Source: a virus
DNA: 60,205 nt
Direction: 5' to 3' (one strand)
IMG/VR virus record: IMGVR_UViG_3300033183_000125
Location: 1 to 60,205 of that record
Part shown: one piece after another, positions 24,964 to 34,447 of the stretch
Layout of the letters: each line of letters begins with the position of its first letter
How positions within the stretch are numbered: position 1 is the first letter of the stretch
Notes under the pieces: model-generated
The model's input: only the letters and a program-made list of their open reading frames with translations
The model's database searches: none
What the model was told of the DNA's origin: nothing
Translations under genes and position numbers: made by a program

Positions 24964-26805
24964 ATGGCACGACTTAGACAACAGCACCCGCAAAACTACG
25001 TTAATAGCGGGAACATCCATACAGATTTTGAGAACTTGATACGATATATCAACTCAGCGGAGCTTGGAAACAAGACAATAAGCGAGTTGTTTAGCATCTT
25101 GTTCAACGAAGAAGGCGTATTCAGAGGCCCAGTCCAGATGCGTTTGGACGCACAGGTAGGTATTCAGTACCGCATTGGCCAGTACAATGGTGAAGAAGAG
25201 GGGTGGGCAACCATCGCTGACATCGGCGACTTGCGTGGCCCTGCTGGTGCATCAGTCGGTAACGTCGAAGGCCCGTTCTTCTTCAACCGTCAGGACATTG
25301 AGATCGGCGCACCTATCGCATCCGTGACTGTAACTGCCCCTGGCTCTGGTTATACAGCCGCGCCAACAGTTACATTCAGCGCACCTAACGATCCTGCTGG
25401 CACACAAGCCACTGGTACAGCCACGCTGGGCGGCACACTAAACGACGAAGTAGTAGCCGTAACAATCACGAACGCTGGCACTGGGTATTCCTCTGCCCCA
25501 ACTGTCACGTTCACAGGCGGTAACGGCTCTGGCGCTACAGCTACAGCCACTCTTGGCTCACCTGTATCTGTTGTTGACTACTCATTCGATCCAGGGACAG
25601 CAGACATCGTAGTATACCTCAACGGTATTTTGTTACACGACCTGACCTCTGCTGGTACTGCGGCGCAGTATACATTTAATACCACCAACAACACCGTCAC
25701 TGTCCAGAATGTAACCCCAGCCCTAGCCAATGGCGACAAGGTTACTATCTATTCTGTGCGCTCACAGGCGGTAACAAACTTCCGCCGCGACGACCAAGAG
25801 ATTAGTGGTACAACTACCCTGATCTCATTCGTGCATACAGCAGACGAGAAGATCCTCGTATGGCGTAACGGTGTTTTGCAAGAAGAAGGCGGTAATGCCG
25901 ACTACTTGGCATCAGCAACAGCGAACACAATCACCTTCCTCGACCCAAATAACCCGCTTGTTTCAGGCGACAAGGTTACTGTTATCACAGTCGAGAACCA
26001 GTCACTGAAGACCGTTGCTGGTTTAATGTTCGAGGATGAGTACACAGACGCTAACGGCTTTATTAAATATTCAAAGCTGTCCATCGACAACGATGACATC
26101 CCACAGTCCAAAGTAGCCAATTTGGCTACCTCTCTTGCGGGCAAGGCAAACATCACCAACTCACTAACGTCACCTACATCGCCAGTAACTGGGGACTTAT
26201 GGCTGGACATCTCACAGGTTCCAGCAGTTCTGAAGTTCTATGACGGCGTGCAGTGGCTATCAACATCACCAGAAAGCTCGCTACCAACATTCGTCCAGTC
26301 CAACGCTGGGCAGTATGTTCGTGTAAACGGCACAGGCACATCGCTTGAATATGGTGACATCGACTTCTCCTCACTCGTACCAAAGACATATATGGGTGCG
26401 GCAAACGGTGTGGCCACGCTGGATACATCTGGTAAGTTGCCAGTAAGCCAGTTGCCAGAAACATTCTCTACTGTAACCATTCCATTCTTTAGCGTATGGG
26501 AGGACAGTTCTGCTACCGTAACCAACAAGACTTACTTCATCACACGGCTCTGGAAACAGACAATCCGCATCGACGGCATCAGCTTCAAGTTGGCTGGCGG
26601 CTCTTGCACAATCCAGCTTGCGGTTGATGGCTCGGTTGTAGGTAGTACATACAGCGTATCATCGACAGCCCAGTCTATATCTCTGGCTACGATCATTGAG
26701 ATTGACGCGACAACAGCAGGACGCAGACTTGAGCTTGTTGTGACAAGCGCCACATCCGCAACCTCACTTGAAATGGGCATCGCGGCGGCAACTGTCAACG
26801 TATAA
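24964..26805 (+). CDS. Tail fibre protein
   Basis: 613 residues. An N-terminal module (ELGNKTISELFSILFN..) shared with the protein at 13949; two copies of a GYxxAPTVTF beta repeat at about 120-195; two T7-fibre-like domains each with a YLNG/WRNG turn and GDKVT (200-345); and a C-terminal beta domain (about 515-613). A GPAG segment at about 95 is collagen-like. It likely recognises the host surface. It starts directly after the nozzle-gene stop. Confidence 0.8.
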   Translation: MARLRQQHPQNYVNSGNIHTDFENLIRYINSAELGNKTISELFSILFNEEGVFRGPVQMRLDAQVGIQYRIGQYNGEEEGWATIADIGDLRGPAGASVGNVEGPFFFNRQDIEIGAPIASVTVTAPGSGYTAAPTVTFSAPNDPAGTQATGTATLGGTLNDEVVAVTITNAGTGYSSAPTVTFTGGNGSGATATATLGSPVSVVDYSFDPGTADIVVYLNGILLHDLTSAGTAAQYTFNTTNNTVTVQNVTPALANGDKVTIYSVRSQAVTNFRRDDQEISGTTTLISFVHTADEKILVWRNGVLQEEGGNADYLASATANTITFLDPNNPLVSGDKVTVITVENQSLKTVAGLMFEDEYTDANGFIKYSKLSIDNDDIPQSKVANLATSLAGKANITNSLTSPTSPVTGDLWLDISQVPAVLKFYDGVQWLSTSPESSLPTFVQSNAGQYVRVNGTGTSLEYGDIDFSSLVPKTYMGAANGVATLDTSGKLPVSQLPETFSTVTIPFFSVWEDSSATVTNKTYFITRLWKQTIRIDGISFKLAGGSCTIQLAVDGSVVGSTYSVSSTAQSISLATIIEIDATTAGRRLELVVTSATSATSLEMGIAAATVNV

Positions 26806-26815
26806 GGGGGCTTAA

Positions 26816-28021
26816 ATGGCTGACAGAAAAAATACCACAATGAGCGGCCAGCCTCGTGATGAGGAGAACTACGGCCTACGTGAGTTTTTGGATGATTACG
26901 GCCCGATGTCCATCATTACCCGTATGCTACAAGGCCACGACGACGAGATACCATCAATGCCTTCTGGTCTTGGTGGTCTTGGCTTTGATGCTTTAAGCAC
27001 TGACCCAGATGCGCCGTCTATCAGAGACTACCAAGAGTACGAGCAGAAGCATTTTGATGAAATACGCAAGAAGCGTAATCAAATCAGCGACGACATTATG
27101 AACTCTGGCAACGACGGGTTTGGCAAGCTCATGGATGCTGACGAGTTGCTGGGACACTACTCTTCAATGAAAGGCGGCGACGACACCCTGCTATACGGGC
27201 AGTCTGGTGAAATGGTTATTCCGAACCGTGTTCAGCAAAACTTCCCAGAACTTGCTATGGCCGTACAGCTTGCCACAGCAAAATCAGGGCTAGACCCACA
27301 GCGCTACGTCGTCGGCAGTGAGCGCGGAAGTTATAACGAAGATACTAACATCCAGCAATTCAACGACCCCTGGTATATAGACCTTTGGAACTGGGGTAAA
27401 GATGTAGCGACAAACGCATGGGATAGCTCTAAAGACACAATCAACCAAGCCGCACAGGACTGGGCCAACGACCCACTAGGTAGCGACCTAACTCAGTCAG
27501 CCCTGATGGGTGTTGGGACTTACGGTGCGGCTAAACTTGCTGGTGCTAATAATGACCAAGCGCTTCAGGCCGCAATCGGCGGTGCGGCTGGTTATGGTCT
27601 TGCGGGCATGGGTTCTGACGCAGAAATCTCTACAGCACAGAAATTTCTATCTGGGGCTATGGGCGGGTATGGCGCATACAACGCCTATCAACCACCACCA
27701 GACCCGCAACCGACATACACGCCGTCTAACCCTCTGCCAAACAATTACGGTCAGATACTTGATAGCGTTCCTGTCGGATACGGCGCTGACAACGAACAGG
27801 CTAACCTGTCAATGACACTGCCTGCGGCCACTCCCCCTGCTTACACTGGGGCGCAGAAACCAGAAGGCGTCACCTACTTAGACGAAATTGATAATAGGGA
27901 TGGCGGCACAAGCTACGTCGATGCTGGGCCTCAATACAGTCCGACCTTCGGCAAAAGCATCTCAGCACAAAGCCGTCGGAGTGACTTAAGTGGTTTCGGT
28001 AGCAAGGTTCTATACATGTGA
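26816..28021 (+). CDS. Virion-associated protein with C-terminal SGFG motif
   Basis: 401 residues. N-terminal 130 residues are acidic and charged, followed by DTLLYGQSGEMVIPNRVQQN, a pattern recurring in marine podovirus structural genes. A Gly/Ala-rich hydrophobic region (about 215-290) could insert in membranes. The C-terminus ends SGFGSKVLYM, similar to the ends of three other proteins in this cluster. AGGGGGC precedes the ATG. Likely an internal or tail component; exact role unknown. Confidence 0.6.
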   Translation: MADRKNTTMSGQPRDEENYGLREFLDDYGPMSIITRMLQGHDDEIPSMPSGLGGLGFDALSTDPDAPSIRDYQEYEQKHFDEIRKKRNQISDDIMNSGNDGFGKLMDADELLGHYSSMKGGDDTLLYGQSGEMVIPNRVQQNFPELAMAVQLATAKSGLDPQRYVVGSERGSYNEDTNIQQFNDPWYIDLWNWGKDVATNAWDSSKDTINQAAQDWANDPLGSDLTQSALMGVGTYGAAKLAGANNDQALQAAIGGAAGYGLAGMGSDAEISTAQKFLSGAMGGYGAYNAYQPPPDPQPTYTPSNPLPNNYGQILDSVPVGYGADNEQANLSMTLPAATPPAYTGAQKPEGVTYLDEIDNRDGGTSYVDAGPQYSPTFGKSISAQSRRSDLSGFGSKVLYM

Positions 28022-28473
28022 TTAGGTTTGCGGAAGAAGAAGATGTGGGGCGTTGTGTTGATTTGGCTGAACGGTTCCACCAGTCATCGTACTGGAACTG
28101 GATACCATTCTCAAAAGAGAGAACTGAGGAGTTTGCAATGCGAGTTATTGCAGACCCGAACAGGCTCGTCCTCGTTGCCGAAGACCTGTCTAGCAATGAG
28201 ATCTACGGGTTCTTTGTGGCTGTCGCTTCTCGGATGTATTTTGCCGAAAACCACAGATGCTCTTCGGAAGAAATCATGTTCGTGTCGCCTGAAAAACGCG
28301 GAGGTGTAACCGCTCTAAGGTTTATGAAGGCTTGGCAAGAATGGTGCAGGGATATGGACGTATGCCACATGGCGTTTAACCCAACCTCTCACGGGCAGGG
28401 CGACAGGTGGGACGGTTTTATGAAGAAACTAGGGTACACTAAAGCTGGCGAATGTTTTAGGAAGGTTATTTAG
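28018..28473 (+). CDS. GNAT-family acetyltransferase
   Basis: 151 residues starting with GTG, overlapping the previous stop by 4 bases. It has the GNAT layout: IRFAEEEDVGRCVDLA at the start, a central beta strand LVLVAEDLSSNEIYGFFVAV, then the acetyl-CoA loop region VSPEKRGGVTALRFMKAWQEWC, and GYTKAGECFRKVI at the end. GNAT enzymes acetylate amines using acetyl-CoA; target unknown. Similar genes sit among tail genes of T7-like marine phages, where they may modify virion proteins. Confidence 0.8.
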   Translation: MIRFAEEEDVGRCVDLAERFHQSSYWNWIPFSKERTEEFAMRVIADPNRLVLVAEDLSSNEIYGFFVAVASRMYFAENHRCSSEEIMFVSPEKRGGVTALRFMKAWQEWCRDMDVCHMAFNPTSHGQGDRWDGFMKKLGYTKAGECFRKVI

Positions 28474-30354
28474 ATGTTTGGTAATTCTATGAGAGTTATG
28501 GGGCCGCCCCCACGTCGCACCCAGATCAAGGGTCAAAACCACATGCTCGCCTACATCAACGACAAAGAGGCGTCGCTCCTTAAAGCTCTCGGCGGCGCGG
28601 GTAAACCTGTGCATGGTGTTCCTGCCTTCTACGACGAAGGTGACGTCTACACTGGTGTAGGCGGCGACCAGTCAGCAGGCGCTGACGGAACACAGGGTTC
28701 TGGTAACAACAACGCCAGCAACACTGACGACGCATACGACAACCAGCAAACCAGCAGTAACAACGCACCCAACGACCCAAGCGAAGAGAGTTGGGACAAC
28801 TGGGAATTTGACGCTTACGAGCCGCCCAACAATAATTATCAAATTGATGATGCCGCCCCTATACCAACCAATGACCCTTACGGCGACAACGAACCCTTGA
28901 CCAAAAAGGATCAAGACCTCGTTGATGCCATACAGTATTTTGTTGACAATGGTCGGATTAACTATAATTCAGACAGCACTAACCAGCAACTATCTATCAT
29001 AGGGTCTGGCTTAATCCCTGGCGTATCCGTAGAGGACAGGGTTGCCGCCTTAGAACAGCTAGGCGCAAGAGTTGCCGCAGGCGAGCAAGAGGATGAAAAT
29101 GGCAATAAATCCTATGACCTAAGTTTCTTGGGTGGTGGCAACTTTAAGGACTGGAAGAACTTTAACACGTCTGACGAAATTACCAACCAACAGATGGCCG
29201 AAGCGTTTGCAAAAGGCTTCAACAGTCAGACGGGTGCTAAAGGGTGGGATCCATTCGGCTATGACTTGAACGTAGGTAAAGGCTTGGGTGGAACACGCTT
29301 GGGCATATTGCCGAATGGCGACTTGACTATCCAATCTGGCGGTAAATACGCCGCGCAGAACTTGGCAAACCTCAGTTTGATGGCTGGCGGGGTCTATGCT
29401 GGCGGCATACCTGGTAGTGCTTTAACAAACACGTCAGTCAACCTTGGCGACCAGATAGGTGGTTGGAACAAGTTTGGCCCCAACGCCCCTAGATCAAACA
29501 ACCTCGACGTAAATTTTGATACTCTTGGCTTTGCTGGTTCGCAACTTCTAGGCCCACTTGTCGGTAAGCCTATCGGCCAAACAATTTATGATCAGACCAA
29601 CAACCCATATCTTGCTGGCACAGGAGCCGCCGCTAGTGCGGCATTCGTCAACAAGGCGATCAAGGACAAACTTGCAGACGCTGGCGTCGATGGCACTGTG
29701 AACATGACTATCGACTTGAATAATGGGCAACTGAACTCGAACGTAAACACGGGTAAAGGAACTGCGCCTAAAGGTACAGCCACAACAACAGTTCAGTCTG
29801 ATCTGGCCGCAGACCCAGTCACTGATGGTAGCGCACAGAACTCAGCATCGCAGTCTGGCGGCTCATCATTTTCTTCGTCCGTAGGTAGTGGCGACCCATC
29901 AACAAATTTCTTTCAAGATGCGAAGGCAGAGCTTTCCAAGAACTTGGCCGTAGGAGACCAGAAGATAGGAACCACTACTGGTGACGGCTCAATGAAAGAT
30001 GGGACATCTAGTGCAGATTACTCAACATTCGCTGATAAAGCGTCGTCCAACAACAATAATGGCGGCGCTAACAACGACGATGGTAATAACCAGTCGACAG
30101 GCACTGGTACAAAATGGAACGCACTCTATAGCAATATCAAGAACATCGTTGAAGACGGTCAAAACACAACAGGCCAGAGCTACCTTTCCCCGATTTCCTA
30201 TCTCTCGCCAGCAACTAGCGGCAGGGGTTTCGGTAACTACTTGACGCAAGGGAAGAATAGAGACTTCGGTTCTGCTACATTTAGAGCATCTACTAAAGGT
30301 GAGATAGACAGATCTAAAAGACGTGGCGGTTTCGGCAACATAATGTTTGCATAA
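28474..30354 (+). CDS. Large Asn/Gly-rich virion-associated protein
   Basis: 626 residues. The N-terminus holds NHMLAYINDKEASLLKALGG followed by GVPAFYDEGD, a pattern recurring in podovirus structural clusters of marine origin. The remainder is low in complexity, rich in Asn, Gly, Ser and Asp, with a hydrophobic Gly/Ala part around 295-400. It ends RRGGFGNIMFA, matching the GFG end of its neighbours. Likely structural, perhaps internal. No enzyme motif seen. Confidence 0.6.
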   Translation: MFGNSMRVMGPPPRRTQIKGQNHMLAYINDKEASLLKALGGAGKPVHGVPAFYDEGDVYTGVGGDQSAGADGTQGSGNNNASNTDDAYDNQQTSSNNAPNDPSEESWDNWEFDAYEPPNNNYQIDDAAPIPTNDPYGDNEPLTKKDQDLVDAIQYFVDNGRINYNSDSTNQQLSIIGSGLIPGVSVEDRVAALEQLGARVAAGEQEDENGNKSYDLSFLGGGNFKDWKNFNTSDEITNQQMAEAFAKGFNSQTGAKGWDPFGYDLNVGKGLGGTRLGILPNGDLTIQSGGKYAAQNLANLSLMAGGVYAGGIPGSALTNTSVNLGDQIGGWNKFGPNAPRSNNLDVNFDTLGFAGSQLLGPLVGKPIGQTIYDQTNNPYLAGTGAAASAAFVNKAIKDKLADAGVDGTVNMTIDLNNGQLNSNVNTGKGTAPKGTATTTVQSDLAADPVTDGSAQNSASQSGGSSFSSSVGSGDPSTNFFQDAKAELSKNLAVGDQKIGTTTGDGSMKDGTSSADYSTFADKASSNNNNGGANNDDGNNQSTGTGTKWNALYSNIKNIVEDGQNTTGQSYLSPISYLSPATSGRGFGNYLTQGKNRDFGSATFRASTKGEIDRSKRRGGFGNIMFA

Positions 30355-30366
30355 AGGAGATACAAA

Positions 30367-31182
30367 ATGGGTAATAGTCCAACAGACGGAGGCGGGGTTA
30401 TGTACAATGAGCCACACGGCCCGCCACGGGGTTATGTGCCAAACACAAATAAAACTGTTCGATTCGGCGGGCCAAAAAATCCGAACAATATTACAGGCGA
30501 TGACGGCAACGGCGGCGTCGGTGACAGCAATTACAACCCCAACGGCATGAATGTCCAAACCGACAACCCTAACAACAAGCCTAACTTTAAGTACATCACC
30601 AACTTCTTGAGTGAAAGTCAGGCGACGGAATTTCGTGAGGGTGAACGTAAAGACGTAGGAGACCCGTTCGGCGAAAAGAAATTTATCGGCGACGCTTCAT
30701 CAATTCTTGGTGACAGCACCGTATTGTCTGGCGCATCGCCGTTTGCTGAAGGTAAACGTGGTCGGTTCTTGAAGGGCGTTGGTAAAGGCTATGCAAGCGA
30801 AACGCCTATGGATCAAGTTGTGGAACAGCAGATGGGTTCTGCCGTACCAGGCGGTGAGCCAGGTGTGGGACAGCAGGGGTTTGGCGCAAGAGCGCTAGGG
30901 GGTAGTGATCAGGTTGTTGAAAACCTACCGCCACCAGGCGCTGAACAAACCGAAACTCCCGTAGCTCAAGCGCAGTCTGACCTACAGCTAGACCCTAATA
31001 TTCCGCCACTAGGGCCAGGTCAGTCGGTTGTGCCAGACGTAAACTACGTTCTGCCAACTTCTGGTCAGCAACAGATTATTGCGTTCTCTCCGAACGACCC
31101 ACAGGCGATGTACACCGCTCGTGGCCCACTGTCCAGAAACCTGACTACTGCAAGGAGTGGGTTTGGGATGAAGTATCTGTAG
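30367..31182 (+). CDS. Virion-associated protein with C-terminal SGFG motif
   Basis: 271 residues, Pro/Gly/Asn-rich and largely disordered-looking, with a short helical segment NFLSESQATEFREGERKD and the C-terminus RSGFGMKYL. AAGGAGAT lies before the ATG. The shared terminal motif groups it with the proteins at 26816, 28474 and 34448. Probably structural. Confidence 0.55.
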   Translation: MGNSPTDGGGVMYNEPHGPPRGYVPNTNKTVRFGGPKNPNNITGDDGNGGVGDSNYNPNGMNVQTDNPNNKPNFKYITNFLSESQATEFREGERKDVGDPFGEKKFIGDASSILGDSTVLSGASPFAEGKRGRFLKGVGKGYASETPMDQVVEQQMGSAVPGGEPGVGQQGFGARALGGSDQVVENLPPPGAEQTETPVAQAQSDLQLDPNIPPLGPGQSVVPDVNYVLPTSGQQQIIAFSPNDPQAMYTARGPLSRNLTTARSGFGMKYL

Positions 31183-31191
31183 GAGGTCTTA

Positions 31192-32115
31192 ATGGCTAGT
31201 GGTTTTGGTGAGTGGCTCGGTAAGGGCTTAAATGCCCTATATGGCACAAATGCGAATGGAGACCCGACCCGCGCTGGTATGTGGGCGCAAACTCTTGGCG
31301 CTGGCTACGACGTATATGAAGCTCAGAAGCAGGCTGACAGAGACAGGGAAGCATACGAAAACGCCCTAGCTCAACAGCAGATGATAGCTAACCAACAGCT
31401 ACGGGTAGCGGCTCAGAGGGCGGCTGAAGAAAGCGCTATACGTGGCGGTATTGTGAACCGTTCACAAATGCTTGAAGCCGCAATCAACCAAGCTCGCCAA
31501 GCTATGGGGCCAATGCCTACGGCCACTCAAGGCGACATCAACACGAACTACCAACAGATACGCCAGATGTATATGGACGACCTGAACAACACAATCGACA
31601 GGGTTAGTTCGCAAGGATACGCCGACGCTATATCCAAAGGCATGGATGGGTCGGACAGATTTAGAGATACACAACGAGACTTGTCGCAAGAGTACGCAAG
31701 TCAACTGCGTAAAATTGACCAGGAGGCATACAATGCCGCTATTAACAGAGTTGGCGCTAATCAAAAGACGCTTATGGAGGGACGCGAGAACGTCTATTCA
31801 GACTTGGGTGCAGGCTATCAGAGTGGGATTGATAACCTCAAGGGTGTGCTACCTACGAACGCGGGTACAGTTTACAATAATGCTCAGACAGCGGCGCAAA
31901 ATTTACGCACAGAAATGGGAGAAACTGCGGTCGATAGTGCAGGCAACGTGGGAACGACACAAGCAAACCTTGATAAGTACATGGGCAACATGGACTACAT
32001 GCTTGGCAAAAGCACTTACACAAATCCTCTACAGAAACAGGTAGACGACTTAAAGACACAAGTGAATGATTTGACAGCACGTAATAACGCACTGACTGGC
32101 AAGAACCAGACCTAA
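31192..32115 (+). CDS. Putative internal virion protein (gp14-like position)
   Basis: 307 residues. A short Gly-rich head (GFGEWLGKGLNALYG) is followed by long Gln/Ala-rich helices (about 45-130) and a C-terminal coiled coil (LQKQVDDLKTQVNDL). Such helical, Gln/Ala-rich proteins before two larger ones match the order of T7 gp14-gp15-gp16 ejection proteins. AGGAGG lies before the ATG. Role by analogy: pore through the outer membrane during ejection. Confidence 0.55.
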   Translation: MASGFGEWLGKGLNALYGTNANGDPTRAGMWAQTLGAGYDVYEAQKQADRDREAYENALAQQQMIANQQLRVAAQRAAEESAIRGGIVNRSQMLEAAINQARQAMGPMPTATQGDINTNYQQIRQMYMDDLNNTIDRVSSQGYADAISKGMDGSDRFRDTQRDLSQEYASQLRKIDQEAYNAAINRVGANQKTLMEGRENVYSDLGAGYQSGIDNLKGVLPTNAGTVYNNAQTAAQNLRTEMGETAVDSAGNVGTTQANLDKYMGNMDYMLGKSTYTNPLQKQVDDLKTQVNDLTARNNALTGKNQT

Positions 32116-32126
32116 CAGGTTAGAGC

Positions 32127-34376
32127 ATGGCAAAGTTTTTTCAAGCGGCGACCGACGCCTTCAACAAGCAAGAAGACCGTATCTACGATAAGCGTAAGCG
32201 AAATCGTGAAGACTTTTTAGCTTACCGCAAGATGAAGGCGGAAATGGGTGAGGATGTCACGGCAGAAGAGCTAGACAAGTATCGTCGCGGCCTAGCTGGC
32301 AGTGACGCCTTCTTCCTGCACGACCTCCCGTCAGGCGCTATGATGAGTTCTCTAGCCGACCGTACTAATATGCGTGCGCTAAATACTCGGCGCGAGGAAG
32401 AAGCCGCAGAAGTCAAACGCCAGAAAGATGAACAAGAGCGCTGGGACAGCTTCCTAAACTTCCATCTCGACAAAGACGTAACCAATGGCAAAGACAAGGA
32501 GTTGATGCGCCAGGACTGGATGAAGAGCTTTCAGGATCGGCCAGAGCTTGGTCAAAGTTTGTGGGATCGTTGGTCAGCCAACATCCTAGAACAGCACTCT
32601 GCCTTGAAAACCCAATCCGCTTATGATTTTGCAAGTACAACACTGAAAGACGTGGACGACTTAGGCCAAGCAAACACTATCATGGGCGCACACAACCTAC
32701 CAACATGGAAGCAAAACATGGTAGGCACTTTGATCCAGCAACGGCAGGACAGCAAAACAGCCGAGGCCACAGCGAAGGCCAACCAACTTGTGGTCAACTA
32801 CAGTGGCGACAAGTTACGCGGGCTAGATGATAAAGGACTTGAAAAGATAGCGGCAGAAATCATTGCTGGTGCTGAATATAACATGCCAGTTAACAGCACT
32901 GAGTACAAAGCACTACTCACAGCCGTTAAAGCATCTCTATTAGAACGACAAAAACAATCAGACTATCTCTTTGTTGAAGGGAACACGAAGGAGTTTAGAA
33001 CTCACATCCTTTCTTCTGACAGCGAGTTTATTAAAACAGTCGCCGCTAAAGGGTTTGATGACGAATCCGTGCTTGCCGCTTTCAATATGGCTAGAAAGAG
33101 GTTCTTCCTCGACGAAGTGACAGCCGATAGTGACGAGTTCAAATTCTGGATCGAAGCGGCAGAGAGGGCTATAGGCAACCAGTACGAAGCTGACTGGAAT
33201 GAAGAGCAGTCCAAACTAAATGCAAAAGCAGAAGCGGCAGTAGAGGCCGCCAAAGGCCAGGTAGACGCACTTGCTGGGATGTCCTTGTTTGAGGAAGGCG
33301 GTGCTGGTTACGCCGTAATGAGCAGTTTGAAACAAGGCTTTGTCTTGACCCAAGATGCGTTTCAGGTTGCAAATGCTTTACAGCAGAGGTTTGGCACAGA
33401 AGTTGTGCAGAAGGGATCTGCTGAAGACGCGGCAATAATGAAGAACTGGCTCCTCTCAAATGGCTACGCTATGAGCGAGCAGGCGTTCCAGACGAAGTTT
33501 ATGCGCGAAAACGGTACAAACCATATACCACCAGGTAAGAACCTAGACGTGTACATTGGGGAACAAAAAGAAGACTGGACACCCAGGCTCAATGCTTTCG
33601 TGGAGGAAATATTTACAGGCGTGGCCAAAGACGAAAATGGCCAGCCTTTACTGCCGTTCGACGCCACTCCAGATAAAATTATTGGCATTAAGCAACAGAT
33701 TATTAACGACGTTGAAGAGCAATTAGATGCTGACTTAGAGGTCGCCATAGAGAGTAGAGGGGCGTTCAGAGGGCTAAGTGAGGCTGAGATAAAAAGCAAG
33801 CATGATGGTCTCAAAAACACCATTCTTAAACAGCTTGAGGAAATGCTCCAAGATCCGAAGAACAAAGGCCCACGTCCATCTACGATTAACTCGCCCGCTT
33901 TTATCCTACAAGGTTCGACAGGTAACTTATACAAGGCTCAAAACGGCGCACAAAGCTATAAGGACACAGATGGTCAGGCTCTCGTCGTTGGGGAAATGTA
34001 TCGTTGGGACGCAGACAAAGGAACTTTCACAAAACAGTCTGCGGCGCAACTCCGTCCTATGCCTCCTCTATATTCAGGCCCGCAATCAAATCAAAGGCCA
34101 AGTCCTACAATCAACAACGCGGGGTGGATGCTTGGCAACATGCAGAGCAAAAACGACGCAGTGCTTGGGTTCCTCCCAGACCCTGCTATTGGCGTGCGAC
34201 CTGGCGGGCCGTTTGATACGCCAAGAGATTGGATTAGTAGTATAATTATGCAGATGGGCGCACAGTATAGAGCGCAGGGCCAAAACATAAGTGACAGGCA
34301 ACTGTTCATCCTACTTGGTCGTCCAGGGTCTTCGGGCGGAATAGGCGCACTGAATGACGGCGACTTTCAAGGATAG
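32127..34376 (+). CDS. Putative internal virion protein (gp15-like position)
   Basis: 749 residues, almost the length of T7 gp15 (747), and strongly helical over residues 1-560 with many charged heptads. It lies between the gp14-like gene and the giant gp16-like gene. No sequence signature of gp15 is claimed; the call rests on size, helical content and order. It would form part of the periplasmic ejection channel. A terminal segment from about 640 is Pro/Gly-rich. Confidence 0.5.
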   Translation: MAKFFQAATDAFNKQEDRIYDKRKRNREDFLAYRKMKAEMGEDVTAEELDKYRRGLAGSDAFFLHDLPSGAMMSSLADRTNMRALNTRREEEAAEVKRQKDEQERWDSFLNFHLDKDVTNGKDKELMRQDWMKSFQDRPELGQSLWDRWSANILEQHSALKTQSAYDFASTTLKDVDDLGQANTIMGAHNLPTWKQNMVGTLIQQRQDSKTAEATAKANQLVVNYSGDKLRGLDDKGLEKIAAEIIAGAEYNMPVNSTEYKALLTAVKASLLERQKQSDYLFVEGNTKEFRTHILSSDSEFIKTVAAKGFDDESVLAAFNMARKRFFLDEVTADSDEFKFWIEAAERAIGNQYEADWNEEQSKLNAKAEAAVEAAKGQVDALAGMSLFEEGGAGYAVMSSLKQGFVLTQDAFQVANALQQRFGTEVVQKGSAEDAAIMKNWLLSNGYAMSEQAFQTKFMRENGTNHIPPGKNLDVYIGEQKEDWTPRLNAFVEEIFTGVAKDENGQPLLPFDATPDKIIGIKQQIINDVEEQLDADLEVAIESRGAFRGLSEAEIKSKHDGLKNTILKQLEEMLQDPKNKGPRPSTINSPAFILQGSTGNLYKAQNGAQSYKDTDGQALVVGEMYRWDADKGTFTKQSAAQLRPMPPLYSGPQSNQRPSPTINNAGWMLGNMQSKNDAVLGFLPDPAIGVRPGGPFDTPRDWISSIIMQMGAQYRAQGQNISDRQLFILLGRPGSSGGIGALNDGDFQG

Positions 34377-34394
34377 GGACGACTAGCTACTGCA

Positions 34395-34441
34395 ACTCCA
34401 GATATTTTAGTGGTTCAAATAACCACTGAGAAAACTGGAGT
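34395..34441 (+). promoter_or_regulatory. Nested hairpin covering the ribosome binding site of the giant gene
   Basis: Outer arms ACTCCAG (34395-34401) and CTGGAGT (34435-34441) enclose an inner hairpin AGTGGTT (34409-34415) with AACCACT (34421-34427). The only Shine-Dalgarno-like GGAG before the GTG start (34448) lies inside the right outer arm at 34437-34440. Folding would hide it, suggesting translational control of the 3896-residue protein. Confidence 0.6.
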
Positions 34442-34447
34442 ATCGCA

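Noticed and set aside
30022-30558. 178-codon minus-strand frame
   Set aside because: Antisense to two structural genes, with no coding signals.
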